A stretch of DNA of 64,000 nt. Source: an uncultured Pseudomonadales bacterium. Lineage in GTDB: Bacteria; Pseudomonadota; Gammaproteobacteria; Pseudomonadales; Azotimanducaceae. The position numbers and the translations under genes were made by a program. Positions 19,260 through 28,766 of the stretch are shown here, piece by piece; within the stretch, counting starts at the first letter, position 1, and the number at the start of each line of letters is the position of its first letter. The notes beneath the pieces were generated by a model. The model had not been told where the DNA came from, ran no database searches, and saw only the letters and a list, made by a program, of their open reading frames with translations. Location: assembly GCA_938017975.1 (NCBI GenBank), contig CALIKQ010000014.1, positions 26,954 through 90,953 on the forward strand. The letters are read 5' to 3'.

Positions 19260-19841
19260 TCACCGGAAACGCATCTGCGAGCGCTGGGCTTCTGTAGCAA
19301 TCGATAAGACAACTACCCTAACGTACTCGATAATTTCAAAATAGTCGTTTTCGTTGGCTTCCGAATCAGGGACCGGGGCTAGGCTCCCTCCAATCTGGCT
19401 TAAATCGGACAGCATTTCTTGCAAATCTGGATCATCGAGCCAATCCTTAGACCCCTGGTTCACGTGCAATTCCTGAAGAAAACCGTTACACCAGCAGGTC
19501 AGCTCTGAAAACCGATCATCCATGGCAGCACCGTCATCAGGTAAGCACAATGCTAGGTCAAAATCCGCGAACTCATCCAAGCTTTCAACAGCCGCCGAGT
19601 ACAGACCTGATGCGACTCGATACAACGACTCGCTGGGGTTTTCAACCTGCAGCCAGCCCTTTACGGCCTCTAGGGAAAGCTCAGTTTCAATGGCGCCGAA
19701 AAGAGCCGCTCGAGCAACCACTTGGCCATGAAATTCCCCCGGCCCACATTCGCTTCCCAGCTCGAGTAATTCACCAGCAATCTGTTGATGGGTCATTTCC
19801 GCCATCGCCCTCAAACACGCCTTTTTGAACTCGACCTTCAT
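19260..19841 (-). CDS. ygfB: YgfB family protein (UPF0149)
   Basis: The 193-residue acidic protein matches the UPF0149/YgfB family: CGPGEFHGQVVARAALFG near the N-terminus, WCNGFLQEL in the middle, and a C-terminal FEIIEYVRVVVLSI helix. The biochemical role is not established from sequence; in Pseudomonas, YgfB has been linked to regulation of peptidoglycan recycling and antibiotic response. It begins either at ATG 19841 or at an in-frame ATG 12 codons later, which fits the family start MAEMTHQQIAGELL. The hydroxylase gene follows 30 bases downstream, with pepP missing from its usual place between them. Confidence 0.85.
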   Translation of the reverse strand: MKVEFKKACLRAMAEMTHQQIAGELLELGSECGPGEFHGQVVARAALFGAIETELSLEAVKGWLQVENPSESLYRVASGLYSAAVESLDEFADFDLALCLPDDGAAMDDRFSELTCWCNGFLQELHVNQGSKDWLDDPDLQEMLSDLSQIGGSLAPVPDSEANENDYFEIIEYVRVVVLSIATEAQRSQMRFR

Positions 19842-19950
19842 TGTATGACGATCACAGGAGACAGGCGAGTTTTACCCGTTGTCTTGGCTGTTTCATTGAC
19901 CTTAGTCTAGGTCGACCTTTATATTACCGTCAGATAAAAGGAGCCTTTCC

Positions 19951-20148
19951 GTGAGCCTAGCCGATCTCGAATCTAAACTTGATGAACTCACCCAACTGTG
20001 CGAGGTTCTGTTGTCCAAGCAATCCCAACTGCAAGCTGACAACTTACGACTCAGCCAAGAACGTTCCGTGTTGCTCGAGCGTAATGTCGCCGTCAAAAGC
20101 AAAGTCGAGGCCATGATATTAAGACTCAAATCGCTGGAGCAAGATTGA
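19951..20148 (+). CDS. Small ZapB-like coiled-coil protein (TIGR02449 type)
   Basis: The 65-residue protein is predicted to be one continuous coiled coil, rich in Leu, Gln, Glu and Lys with regular hydrophobic spacing (LADLESKLDELTQLCEVLL and onwards). Small proteins of this kind sit immediately before zapA in many gammaproteobacteria and are annotated as TIGR02449. The start is GTG 19951, preceded by AAGGAG. It ends one base before the zapA start, so the two are translated together. A role with ZapA at the division ring is an inference from position and from similarity in form to ZapB. Confidence 0.8.
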   Translation: MSLADLESKLDELTQLCEVLLSKQSQLQADNLRLSQERSVLLERNVAVKSKVEAMILRLKSLEQD

Positions 20149-20149
20149 C

Positions 20150-20470
20150 ATGAAACAGCAAGAGACCATTACCGTCGCTATTTTTGACAAAGACTACCAA
20201 ATCAGCTGCCCAGCCAATGAAGTTCAAGCGCTGCGGGACTCAGCCTTTTACTTAGACCAAAAAATGCGCGAAATCAAAAGTTCTGGCAGCGTTCTCGGTC
20301 TCGACCGCTTAGCCGTCATGGCGGCACTGAATATCACCAACGAATTTCTCGCCGCTGATCGCGGTAATCAATCGGCCCAAGCCTCCCTTGAGGCGCAAAA
20401 CCTCAGCCTTGAAGGCAGCACTTTGAAAGTGGATCAATTGATCGAGGCACTCAAAGGGGCTGGTGCCTAA
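20150..20470 (+). CDS. zapA: Cell division protein ZapA
   Basis: ZapA is a small protein that crosslinks FtsZ filaments and stabilises the Z ring. The 106-residue product has the family N-terminal strand segment VAIFDKDYQISCP, then the helical YLDQKMREIKSSGSVLGLDRLAVMAALNITNEFL, and a C-terminal coiled coil. It lies one base after the small coiled-coil gene and just upstream of ssrS and ygfA, which is the standard gammaproteobacterial order. A perfect 7-bp hairpin spans its stop codon. Confidence 0.92.
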   Translation: MKQQETITVAIFDKDYQISCPANEVQALRDSAFYLDQKMREIKSSGSVLGLDRLAVMAALNITNEFLAADRGNQSAQASLEAQNLSLEGSTLKVDQLIEALKGAGA

Positions 20471-20480
20471 AATCACCAGC
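20459..20480 (+). terminator. Hairpin across the zapA stop codon
   Basis: A perfect 7-bp stem (GCTGGTG / CACCAGC) with an 8-base loop contains the zapA TAA in its loop. No T run follows, so this is not a standard intrinsic terminator. It may protect the zapA 3' end or help separate zapA transcription from the ssrS promoter 34 bases downstream. Confidence 0.4.
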
Positions 20481-20513
20481 CAATGACCGTAGAGTCGTCC
20501 GCCCCGTCCCTGC

Positions 20514-20519
20514 TATAAT
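20514..20519 (+). promoter_or_regulatory. ssrS promoter, -10 element
   Basis: A consensus TATAAT lies seven bases before the inferred first base of 6S RNA. The -35 region is not close to consensus. The GC-rich sequence between -10 and +1 is of a kind linked to stringent control; that link is inference. Confidence 0.65.
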
Positions 20520-20525
20520 CTGCCC

Positions 20526-20703
20526 GACGCCCTGGATTGTTAGCCAGTCGATATGTCCTCGACCCTTTATGCGAACGCTAGGAGGTCTTTTTACGATACT
20601 TGTGCGCACATCCGTTCTGCGGAGAGCCTTCGGTTCGTTGGAGACCACCGTCTTGAACCGCAGGGTTCAAGGGCCTTTCAGACAGCGGCACTTTGGGGCG
20701 TCG
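20526..20703 (+). ncRNA. ssrS: 6S RNA
   Basis: 6S RNA binds sigma-70 RNA polymerase as an open-promoter mimic and lowers transcription in stationary phase. The predicted RNA is about 178 bases. Its ends pair: GACGCCC at 20526-20532 with GGGCGTC ending at 20702. The conserved internal hairpin is an 8-bp perfect stem (20652-20659 with 20664-20671) with a GCAG loop, matching the stem of E. coli 6S that carries its TTGAACC / GGTTCAA repeat. It lies between zapA and ygfA, the classical ssrS position, and a TATAAT is placed to start it near 20526. Exact ends are inferred. Confidence 0.88.
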
Positions 20704-20773
20704 CTTTTGTTTCAATGAATCGCCATTTTCAATTTTCTGGCTAAGCAATGGATCCTACTTTCTTGAGGCCATT

Positions 20774-21352
20774 TTGACCCTCCCTGTAAGGCAGCATTTT
20801 CGGTCCCTTCGGCGATCCCTCACCTTCGAGCAGCAGGAAGAGGCCGCCAACGCCGTCACTGTCAGCAGTCTCACTCTCCTTAAAACACTCAAGATCCGCC
20901 AGCTCTCTGCTTATTGGCCAAGCGATGGTGAAATTTCTCCGCTGAAAATCGTCAGTGAATGCCTCAAGTTAGGTCTTGGCTGCACACTGCCTGTGATCAG
21001 GAAGGATCAATCACTTAGGTTCGCGCGGCTCGAGCCGAATACTCAATACGACTATAACCGCTATCATATTGCTGAACCCCAAGTGCCAGATGAACAATTA
21101 CTGAACGCAACAGATCACGATGCGCTTTTGCTGCCGCTCACAGCTTATTCGCGTTCCGGGCAACGTTTAGGGATGGGGGGTGGTTATTTTGATCGAACGC
21201 TCGCGGCTTGTGCTCAGGCACCTGGGCGACCCTACCTCATCGGGCTCGCCCATGCCTTTCAAGAGGCTGAGTTCGAAAGCAATCCATGGGACATTGATCT
21301 CGATTACGTGATCACGCCGGTTGAGGTCATCGAAATTTCCTCGCCTTTATGA
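20774..21352 (+). CDS. 5-formyltetrahydrofolate cyclo-ligase (YgfA/Fau)
   Basis: The enzyme converts 5-formyl-THF to 5,10-methenyl-THF with ATP, clearing an inhibitory folate. The family motif is visible as RSGQRLGMGGGYFDRTLA near residue 130, and the N-terminal basic segment RQHFRSLRRSLTFEQQEEAA matches. An open frame continues upstream into the 6S RNA, but I choose TTG 20774: it is preceded by GAGG at five bases and gives the usual family length of 192 residues. As in E. coli it lies directly downstream of ssrS, so it may be made from 6S read-through transcripts. It complements metF and gcv in one-carbon metabolism. Confidence 0.88.
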   Translation: MTLPVRQHFRSLRRSLTFEQQEEAANAVTVSSLTLLKTLKIRQLSAYWPSDGEISPLKIVSECLKLGLGCTLPVIRKDQSLRFARLEPNTQYDYNRYHIAEPQVPDEQLLNATDHDALLLPLTAYSRSGQRLGMGGGYFDRTLAACAQAPGRPYLIGLAHAFQEAEFESNPWDIDLDYVITPVEVIEISSPL

Positions 21353-21417
21353 CCGCTTCATTTTCTGGGCTTGACCTCAGCGCCTAGATTCACTGCACAT
21401 CACACTAGGAGACATTC

Positions 21418-21963
21418 ATGGCGATTCAACCGATTCTGCGTATGGGACACCCGAATCTGCGGACGGAGGCAAGCGACTATCCCGTCGATCAGATTGGGAC
21501 AGATGCTTTTTCCATGTTGATCGAGAACATGAGAGATACCCTCAAAGATGCCGGCGGTATCGGTTTAGCCGCCCCACAAATCGATGTTCCTTTTAGGGTC
21601 GTGATCATTGATATTCCAGAGGGCAAGTCGCGTTATGGCGTGCTTTCAGCCCTCGGCTTTACCGTACTCATTAATCCAGTGATAACAGTACTTGATGAAT
21701 CCACTGCCGGCTTTTGGGAAGGCTGCTTGTCGGTGCCGGGTTTACGCGGCTATGTCGAGCGCCCCCAATCCATCAAAGTCTCTTACCTCGATGATCAAGG
21801 CCAAACCATCGAACACGAGTTTATGGGCTTCCCCGCGACGGTGGTACAGCATGAATTGGATCACCTAGCGGGGAGGCTCTACATCGATCACATTAAAGAT
21901 ACGACGCTTCTGAGTTTCGAAGCAGAGTTCGATCGTTATCTCGCCGAGCCATCGCGACCATAG
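21418..21963 (+). CDS. def: Peptide deformylase
   Basis: Peptide deformylase removes the N-formyl group from new proteins. All three metal-site motifs are present: GIGLAAPQ (about residue 46), EGCLSVPG, and QHELDHLAGRLYIDHI containing HExxH. At 181 residues, with the opening PILRMGHPNLR, it resembles the stand-alone second deformylases rather than the def linked to fmt. No fmt, rsmB or trkA gene is nearby. A second def elsewhere is therefore likely, which is inference. The start ATG is preceded by AGGAGA. Confidence 0.93.
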   Translation: MAIQPILRMGHPNLRTEASDYPVDQIGTDAFSMLIENMRDTLKDAGGIGLAAPQIDVPFRVVIIDIPEGKSRYGVLSALGFTVLINPVITVLDESTAGFWEGCLSVPGLRGYVERPQSIKVSYLDDQGQTIEHEFMGFPATVVQHELDHLAGRLYIDHIKDTTLLSFEAEFDRYLAEPSRP

Positions 21964-22143
21964 CGATAGGCTCTCTGCAAATTACGTATGGCCCAGGTCG
22001 GTTACCGCTTGGCAACACCGGAGAGGATCAGCAATGACGACCAAGACCCTTGGTTTTGAATTACCCGTCTCGACTGCTCACACAGCAGGAACGGTTGGGG
22101 TAAACTGACCTAACCCCACAACATTTAAAAGGCCGGGACCTCC

Positions 22144-22833
22144 ATGAACCAAGACGATAAGAAGAGGCTACTGGGTGTTGCCGCTGCCGATTACATCGAT
22201 TTTCTCCTTGAAACCGAGCAGTACATTGGGGTGGGCACCGGCTCAACGGCGAATTTTTTTATCGATGCACTGGCAAAGGTGAAACACAAATTTGCAGGCG
22301 CTGTGGCCAGCTCTGAGGTATCCGCACAGCGTCTCAAAGACCACGGCATCCAGGTCGTCGCACTGACGGAAGTTTCATCCCTTACCGTCTACGTGGATGG
22401 CGCCGATGAAATATCAGGAGATTTCAGCATGATTAAAGGCGGAGGTGCCGCGTTAACCCGAGAGAAAATTGTGGCGGCAGCTTCCGACCGTTTTATCTGC
22501 ATTGCTGACAGCAGTAAGTGGGTTAAGCAATTAGGTCGCTTTCCACTACCCATTGAGGTCATACCAATGGCTCGGTCCCTTGTTGCACTCGAAATGATCA
22601 AGCTTGGTGGTACACCAGTCTTGCGACAAGGCACGATCACCGATAATGGTCATCAGATCATCGATGTACACGACCTTGAAATCTCAGATCCGACTGGGCT
22701 TGAATCGGCAATCAACCAAATTCCTGGAGTGGTCACGAATGGCTTATTCGCTCACCGGGGCGCTGATGTGCTTTTAATGGATCACAACAACGAAATTGGC
22801 ACATTTACCCGTTCCGGCGGCGGACCTGCGTAG
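22144..22833 (+). CDS. rpiA: Ribose-5-phosphate isomerase A
   Basis: RpiA interconverts ribulose 5-phosphate and ribose 5-phosphate in the pentose phosphate pathway. The 229-residue protein contains the phosphate loop [15 protein letters not shown], the catalytic DGADEIS with active Asp residues, [14 protein letters not shown], and the C-terminal [13 protein letters not shown] block. It lies on the opposite strand and convergent to the FAD oxidase and tkt-pgk-fba cluster, so two parts of the same carbon pathway are neighbours. The ygfA-rpiA proximity is common in gammaproteobacteria; serA, usually between them, is absent. Confidence 0.96.
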   Translation: MNQDDKKRLLGVAAADYIDFLLETEQYIGVGTGSTANFFIDALAKVKHKFAGAVASSEVSAQRLKDHGIQVVALTEVSSLTVYVDGADEISGDFSMIKGGGAALTREKIVAAASDRFICIADSSKWVKQLGRFPLPIEVIPMARSLVALEMIKLGGTPVLRQGTITDNGHQIIDVHDLEISDPTGLESAINQIPGVVTNGLFAHRGADVLLMDHNNEIGTFTRSGGGPA

Positions 22834-22969
22834 TCGCTTGCGCAAACCTTGGTTAACTCCGCCGCTCACCGCGTGCTTTTTCCACCCCAGCTCATAGAGT
22901 CTGCATCTAAGCAATCAAATCGATTCGATCAGCCAAGGCCATTTGAGTAGGTTGGTCTGATTGAATGGA

Positions 22970-24364
22970 CTAATCGAGAATTTTACCTGGATTCATGACG
23001 CCGTCAGTATCATAGACCTGCTTGATGCGCCGCATCATGGCCCGCTCCGAATCACTTTTTGAGAAGGGCAAATAATCTTTCTTGAGCAACCCAACACCGT
23101 GCTCTGCAGAAACACTGCCATCAAATCTCGCCACAACCTGCATAATTTGAAGGCCTAGGGGCTGACAAGCTTTCATAAATCGAGCAACGGACCAATCCTC
23201 TGGCCGCAGAATATTCAGGTGCACATTACCGTCGCCAATATGACCAAACCAAACGATTTCAAAAGGCAGGGCAGCATTTTGGATCGCCGCTTCTACCGCT
23301 TCTAAAAACTCCGGTGCCTGACTGATTCTGACCGCCAGATCGTGCTTGTAAGGAGTGCGTGACGTAATCGCTTCTGAAATACCCTCTCGATATCGCCAGA
23401 GAGACTGATTCTCCCGTTCACTTTGGGCAATGACACCATCGCTTACCCAAGATTTTTCAGACAGTTTCGTATAAACGGCCATCGCATCGCTCAACCCAGC
23501 CTCACCACCCCTGTGCTGCTCAAACTCACAAAGCACGTAAAACGGTGCGTCAGACAGCGGCGAGGATAGCGATAAATGCTCGCGAACATGCATCAAGGCT
23601 TCTTGCGAAAAAAATTCGAAAGCTGTCAAGTTCAAATGACTTTGACATATCGACAATACGGACAAGGCAATCCGCATACTTGGAACAGCCAGGAGCATGA
23701 CTCGCAGTGGCTGGGGCGCTTCCGTCAACCTCATCCACGCCGACGATGTGAATCCTAAGATGCCCTCAGAGCCAACAAACAAATGTCTTTGATCAATTCC
23801 TGTCGCATTTTTAACCAAACCTTGATTAAGCGAAAGATAATCTCCATTACCAGTCACGACCTCTAATCCTGCTACCCATTCCCGGGTTAAGCCATACCGC
23901 AAAACCTTAATGCCGCCAGCGTTGGTTGCAATGTTGCCGCCTACATGGCTTGAGCCCGAGGACGCGAAATCCACCGGGTAGTAAAGATTTTGATCGATCG
24001 CAAATTGTTGGAGATGTTGGGTAATAACGCCAGGCTCAACCTTTACCATTCGAGAATCTGCATCAAAGTCTAGAACTCGATTCATCCGCTCGAACGAAAC
24101 AACAATTTCGCCATTCGCCGCTGTTGCACCTCCGGAAAGTCCGGTTCGTCCACCCGACGGCACTAAGCCAATCTGGCTGGAGCGAGCGAGGGCAATCAAC
24201 GCTTTGAGCTGAGACACTTCTTTTGGAAAAACTACGGCAGCTGGGTCTGGCGAGATGAACCGCGACCAATCCTGTCCGTAATGTGTCCTATCTGACTCAG
24301 AAACTAAAACCGCATCGGAATCAAAGATCTGCGCTAAGGACCGACTTTGTTGGCCTGAAAGCAC
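22970..24364 (-). CDS. FAD-linked oxidase of the GlcD / D-2-hydroxyglutarate dehydrogenase family
   Basis: The 464-residue protein has a VAO/PCMH-type FAD domain with PSGGRTGLSGGATA and HVGGNIATNAGGIKVLRYG. The C-terminal FAD-oxidase cap has GHIGDGNVHLN (metal-binding His) and ends with SAEHGVGLLKKDYL. This pattern fits D-2-hydroxyacid dehydrogenases such as D-2-hydroxyglutarate or D-lactate dehydrogenase that pass electrons to a quinone or flavoprotein. In Pseudomonas a close relative lies by serA and recycles D-2-hydroxyglutarate made by SerA; the substrate here is inferred. GTG 24364 starts two bases after the fba stop, so it is the last gene of the tkt-pgk-fba operon. Confidence 0.82.
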   Translation of the reverse strand: MLSGQQSRSLAQIFDSDAVLVSESDRTHYGQDWSRFISPDPAAVVFPKEVSQLKALIALARSSQIGLVPSGGRTGLSGGATAANGEIVVSFERMNRVLDFDADSRMVKVEPGVITQHLQQFAIDQNLYYPVDFASSGSSHVGGNIATNAGGIKVLRYGLTREWVAGLEVVTGNGDYLSLNQGLVKNATGIDQRHLFVGSEGILGFTSSAWMRLTEAPQPLRVMLLAVPSMRIALSVLSICQSHLNLTAFEFFSQEALMHVREHLSLSSPLSDAPFYVLCEFEQHRGGEAGLSDAMAVYTKLSEKSWVSDGVIAQSERENQSLWRYREGISEAITSRTPYKHDLAVRISQAPEFLEAVEAAIQNAALPFEIVWFGHIGDGNVHLNILRPEDWSVARFMKACQPLGLQIMQVVARFDGSVSAEHGVGLLKKDYLPFSKSDSERAMMRRIKQVYDTDGVMNPGKILD

Positions 24365-24365
24365 A

Positions 24366-25415
24366 TTAGCCGCCGTTGGCGCGGTAACGCTGAGCCATCG
24401 CTTCTAAATTTACGGGCTTGATAGATGACGCATGACCCGCCGTCCCGAAAGCCTCATAACGCGCGATCACGATCTCTTTCATGGCCTTGGTCGATGCAGC
24501 GAGATACTTTCGAGGATCAAATTCCGCCGGATTTTGTGCGAGAAATCGGCGTATCGCGCCGGTCGAGGCCAACCTTAAATCCGTATCGATATTGACTTTT
24601 CGAACTCCGTGACGAATACCTTCCTGAATTTCACTGACAGGTACCCCATAGGTTTCGGGAATCTCGCCACCAAATTCGTTGATCACTGCCAACCAGTCCT
24701 GAGGCACACTCGAAGAACCGTGCATCACGAGATGAGTGTTGGGGATTTTCTGATGAATTTGTTTAATTTGCTCGATGGCCAAAATATCGCCCGTTGGCGG
24801 TCGGGAGAACTTGTAGGCACCATGACTGGTGCCGATCGCAATCGCGAGAGCGTCACATCCCGTTTGTTCAATAAAGTCAGCGGCCTGCTCCGGATCGGTC
24901 AATAGTTGATCCATAGACAAGGTGCCGCTTGCTCCGACCCCATCTTCCTCTCCAGCCTCGCCGGTCTCTAGCGAGCCCAGACAACCGAGTTCACCCTCCA
25001 CGGTCACACCACAGGCATGCGCCATCGCCACAGTTTGCTGAGTCACGGACACATTGTACTCATAGCTTGCTGGCGTCTTTTGGTCCTCTAGCAAGGATCC
25101 ATCCATCATAACCGAGGAAAATCCAAGCTGAATAGATTGTTGGCATGCAGCGGGCGAGGCACCATGATCTTGGTGCATTACCACCGGGATCTCCGGAAAC
25201 TCTTCAATCGCCGCTAAAATCAGATGTCGCAGAAAGTTGCTCCCCGCATATTTTCGTGCGCCTGCAGAGGCTTGCACAATGACCGGGGCATCGGTCTCTC
25301 TTGCGCCTTCCATAATCGCCCGCATCTGCTCGAGATTGTTCACATTAAAAGCCGGGACGCCATAATCGTGCTCGGCGGCGTGATCCAGCAACTGTCTCAT
25401 ACTCACTAATGCCAT
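24366..25415 (-). CDS. fba: Class II fructose-1,6-bisphosphate aldolase
   Basis: The enzyme cleaves or forms fructose 1,6-bisphosphate in glycolysis and gluconeogenesis using zinc. The zinc and catalytic motifs are visible: VVMHQDHGA (His and catalytic Asp), [11 protein letters not shown] (Glu), SHGAYK (His), and VMHGSSS with the second His. The phosphate-binding [10 protein letters not shown] follows. The 349-residue form is the Calvin-cycle-like subtype common in Pseudomonas. It is preceded by pgk with an 11-base gap and followed by the FAD oxidase. Confidence 0.96.
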   Translation of the reverse strand: MALVSMRQLLDHAAEHDYGVPAFNVNNLEQMRAIMEGARETDAPVIVQASAGARKYAGSNFLRHLILAAIEEFPEIPVVMHQDHGASPAACQQSIQLGFSSVMMDGSLLEDQKTPASYEYNVSVTQQTVAMAHACGVTVEGELGCLGSLETGEAGEEDGVGASGTLSMDQLLTDPEQAADFIEQTGCDALAIAIGTSHGAYKFSRPPTGDILAIEQIKQIHQKIPNTHLVMHGSSSVPQDWLAVINEFGGEIPETYGVPVSEIQEGIRHGVRKVNIDTDLRLASTGAIRRFLAQNPAEFDPRKYLAASTKAMKEIVIARYEAFGTAGHASSIKPVNLEAMAQRYRANGG

Positions 25416-25426
25416 GATGCTTCTCC

Positions 25427-26623
25427 TTAAACTGGATTTCGAAAGTGCGGGTCAGCCGCAACCCTCGCCTTAATGGCCGCAATCGCGGGTAAAGGTTTAC
25501 CTTCAATGAACTCTAGAAATGCCCCTCCACCGGTCGAGATATAGCCGATCTGATCTTCGACGCCAAATGTTTCGATGGCCGCCAAGGTATCTCCGCCACC
25601 GGCCAAAGAATATCCTTCACTACTTGCAATCGCTTGAGTGAGCACACGCGTTCCGTCAGCAAACTGCGGGTACTCAAAAACCCCAACTGGACCATTCCAG
25701 ATAATCGTTTTAGCGTGGGCGATGCGCGGCTTGATGCCCTTCATCGTCTCAGGCCCAAGATCAAGAATCATATCCTGGCTGCCTACATCACCAATCCGTT
25801 TCGTCTGAGCAGGCGCATCCGGAGCAAACTGCTGGCTCACGACAACGTCAATCACGTCTGGAATCTGGACTTTCTTGGCAATTCTTTGCGCTGCGCCCAC
25901 GAGATCAGGCTCATAAAGCGATGCCCCGACATCAATCCCAGCTGCCGCTAAAAACGTGTTCGCAATACCGCCGCCAACTATTAAGGTATCGACTTGATCA
26001 CTTAAAGACTCCAACACACTGAGCTTACTCGAAACCTTGCTGCCGCCTACAATCGCAACAACGGGGGGCTGGGGAGACTCAAGGGCCTGCGCTAACGCCT
26101 TCAACTCGGCTTCTACCAACGGCCCAACACAGACCACTGGCGCAAATTGGACTATCCCCGCTGTCGAAGCTTGGGCGCGATGCGCTGTACCAAAGGCATC
26201 CATCACGAAAATATCGCAAAGTGCTGCAAGCTGCCTTGCCAGGGTCTTGTCATTCTTTTTTTCACCTGCATTCACACGAACATTTTCAAACAACACAATC
26301 GCGTCGCCCCCTCCGGAAACTCCGGAGAGATAATCGTCCACCAGCGTCACCTTCTCACCCAGCGCAGCCTCGAGCGCGGCGGCCACAGGCGCTAAACTGA
26401 CCTCCGGCTGATTCTGTACAGGAATTCCTTCTTTTGGGCGCCCTAGGTGAGACATGATCCTTAACCTGCCGCCTTTGGCTAGAATTTGACGCAACGTTGG
26501 TAGCGCGGCGCGAATTCTCGCATCGCTCGAGATTTGACCGTTCTGGATCGGCACGTTGAGGTCTTGGCGAACTAAAACGGTCTTACCGTTCAGCTCAAAA
26601 TCAGCGAGCGTCGGCAGCTGCAT
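25427..26623 (-). CDS. pgk: Phosphoglycerate kinase
   Basis: Pgk moves phosphate between 1,3-bisphosphoglycerate and ADP. The N-terminal signature [18 protein letters not shown], the substrate-binding SHLGRPKEG, the ADP-binding GGSKVSSKL and the C-terminal [10 protein letters not shown] are all present. I start at ATG 26623, which gives the family opening [19 protein letters not shown] and lies one base after the tkt stop; a longer frame extends into tkt. The epd gene (erythrose-4-phosphate dehydrogenase), usually between tkt and pgk in Pseudomonas and related groups, is missing. Confidence 0.96.
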   Translation of the reverse strand: MQLPTLADFELNGKTVLVRQDLNVPIQNGQISSDARIRAALPTLRQILAKGGRLRIMSHLGRPKEGIPVQNQPEVSLAPVAAALEAALGEKVTLVDDYLSGVSGGGDAIVLFENVRVNAGEKKNDKTLARQLAALCDIFVMDAFGTAHRAQASTAGIVQFAPVVCVGPLVEAELKALAQALESPQPPVVAIVGGSKVSSKLSVLESLSDQVDTLIVGGGIANTFLAAAGIDVGASLYEPDLVGAAQRIAKKVQIPDVIDVVVSQQFAPDAPAQTKRIGDVGSQDMILDLGPETMKGIKPRIAHAKTIIWNGPVGVFEYPQFADGTRVLTQAIASSEGYSLAGGGDTLAAIETFGVEDQIGYISTGGGAFLEFIEGKPLPAIAAIKARVAADPHFRNPV

Positions 26624-26624
26624 A

Positions 26625-28634
26625 TCAAAAAAGATCTCTGACGCGGCGCTCAATGGCCTCTGCACTGAATCCGAAATGCGCCAATACATCATCGCCTGGC
26701 CCAGATTCTCCGTACTGGTCTAAGCTGACGACGCCGCCCTCGAAGCCGACCCATTTTCGCCAGTAATCACCATGACCCGCTTCTACTGCGACACGGGCTC
26801 GAATGGATGCGGGCAATACCGAGTCCTGGTATTCAGATGACTGTGCACTGAAAACTTCCGCCGACGGCATCGAAACCAATCGGGTGGGTAGGCCATCTTC
26901 AGACAACCTGACCGCTGCCTTACGCGCGATTTCAACTTCCGACCCTGTGGCAATAATAATGGCCTCAGCAACCGATTGAGGCTCAAAGAGTACATAGGCA
27001 CCCTGACTAATTTGAGAGAGTTGGTGATCATTTCGGGTTTGATGCGCCAGCTTCTGCCTTGAAAAAACCAAAGCCGTCGGCCCTTCAGAGCGCTCAACCG
27101 CCGCTTGCCACGCGCCGACCGTTTCTACCGCATCGCAGGGACGCCAGACATGCAGACGCGGCGTTGTGCGCAGGTTCGTGAGTTGCTCAACAGGTTGGTG
27201 GGTCGGCCCATCCTCTCCCTGACCAATGCTATCGTGGGTATAGACATGAATGTTTTGCAATCCCATCAACGCAGACATTCGAACCGCGTTGCGGGCATAC
27301 TCCATGAACATCAAAAAGGTCCCGGTGAAGGGCCGAATGGCACCGTGCAAAGCAAGACCATTGGCAATGGCGGTCATGCCGAATTCCCGCACACCATAAT
27401 AAATGTAATTGCCGCTGGATTGATCAGCTCCCACAGCCTGCGCGTCTGGCCAAACTGTATTATTCGAGCCCGAGAGATCAGCCGATCCACCCACCAGCTC
27501 CGGCAACAACGCAGAAAGCCGAGAGATAATTTCTCCTGAAGCTTGCCGACTGGCGAGGGCTTTCCCAGCTGATTGATACTCCTGGAGGAGCGCCGAGATG
27601 GACTCAGACCAGTCCTTAGGCAACCGATTCGATATTCGACGCGCAAATTCTGCTGCGAGCTCAGGGAAAGCTGCCTCATACTCTTCAAATAACTGATGCC
27701 ATTCGCTTTCAGAGGTTGCTCCCCGCGGCCTGCAATCCCAATCCGCGAGCAGGTCAGCCGGAATATCAAAGGGCGGGTGAGGCCAATCCAATGCCTCTCG
27801 AGTTTTTGCGATCTCCTCAGCCCCTAGCGGCGAGCCATGACTGCCTGCAGTGCCCCCTTTGTTAGGCGCACCAAATCCAATGGTGGTTTTACAGCAAATC
27901 AGTGTTGGTTGATCCGGGTTCCCGCGCGCGCTCGCCAGCGCTGCTCTGACAGCTTCGGCACTATGTCCGTCGACAGCTGGAATTACTTGCCAACCATAGG
28001 CTTCAAACCTAGCGGGCGTATCATCGGTAAACCATCCCGACACCGGGCCATCAATAGAAATCCCATTATCGTCATACAGACAGATGAGCTTTCCAAGTCT
28101 AAGGGTCCCTGCGAGCGAACAAGCTTCATGAGAAACTCCCTCCATCAAACAGCCATCACCCGCAAAGACGTAGGTATAATGATCAACAATATCCAAACTG
28201 CGGCCGTCGCTGGCTGTTCGATTAAATGTACTGGCCAGCAACTTCTCAGCTAGTGCCAGTCCCACACCGTTGGCTAGGCCTTGTCCTAGGGGTCCAGTTG
28301 TAGTTTCTACACCGGGTGTGTAGCCCCGCTCAGGATGTCCTGGTGTTTTTGAGCCGAGCTGCCTAAAAGATTGGAGGTCCTCCATACTTACGTCATAACC
28401 GGTGAGGTGTAATAGGCTATAAATCAGCATCGAGCCATGGCCATTGGACAACACAAACCGGTCACGGTCCGGCCAATCTGGGTTGGCTGGGTTGTGCTTT
28501 AACACTTCTCGCCACAGTACTTCGGCCATATCCGCCATCCCCATCGGGGCACCGGGATGGCCGGATTGAGCTGTTTGGACAGCATCCATGGCAAGGGCGC
28601 GAATGGCGTTGGCGCGTTCTCTGGCTGTGCTCAT
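26625..28634 (-). CDS. tkt: Transketolase
   Basis: Transketolase moves two-carbon units between sugar phosphates using thiamine diphosphate. The N-terminal [18 protein letters not shown], the cofactor-binding [18 protein letters not shown] and the C-terminal pyrimidine-domain blocks (including [16 protein letters not shown]) are typical. I start at ATG 28634, preceded by AAAGGA, giving 669 residues, the normal length. It heads the operon tkt-pgk-fba-FAD oxidase and is divergent from metK. Confidence 0.96.
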   Translation of the reverse strand: MSTARERANAIRALAMDAVQTAQSGHPGAPMGMADMAEVLWREVLKHNPANPDWPDRDRFVLSNGHGSMLIYSLLHLTGYDVSMEDLQSFRQLGSKTPGHPERGYTPGVETTTGPLGQGLANGVGLALAEKLLASTFNRTASDGRSLDIVDHYTYVFAGDGCLMEGVSHEACSLAGTLRLGKLICLYDDNGISIDGPVSGWFTDDTPARFEAYGWQVIPAVDGHSAEAVRAALASARGNPDQPTLICCKTTIGFGAPNKGGTAGSHGSPLGAEEIAKTREALDWPHPPFDIPADLLADWDCRPRGATSESEWHQLFEEYEAAFPELAAEFARRISNRLPKDWSESISALLQEYQSAGKALASRQASGEIISRLSALLPELVGGSADLSGSNNTVWPDAQAVGADQSSGNYIYYGVREFGMTAIANGLALHGAIRPFTGTFLMFMEYARNAVRMSALMGLQNIHVYTHDSIGQGEDGPTHQPVEQLTNLRTTPRLHVWRPCDAVETVGAWQAAVERSEGPTALVFSRQKLAHQTRNDHQLSQISQGAYVLFEPQSVAEAIIIATGSEVEIARKAAVRLSEDGLPTRLVSMPSAEVFSAQSSEYQDSVLPASIRARVAVEAGHGDYWRKWVGFEGGVVSLDQYGESGPGDDVLAHFGFSAEAIERRVRDLF

Positions 28635-28766
28635 GGTGTCATCCTTTCTTGAAAAACCCATTGTCGCTTAAGGTCATCGAATCAGCAATTCTTTCACCCT
28701 TTTCATCTAAATTTTTCCTGTTGCTGCAAGCGCTGAAACACTGAAAATGAATGGTCTCCAAGAGGA

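Noticed and set aside
22034..22108. A 24-codon ORF upstream of rpiA
   Set aside because: It is very short and has no recognisable leader-peptide features such as runs of regulatory codons or a following attenuator.
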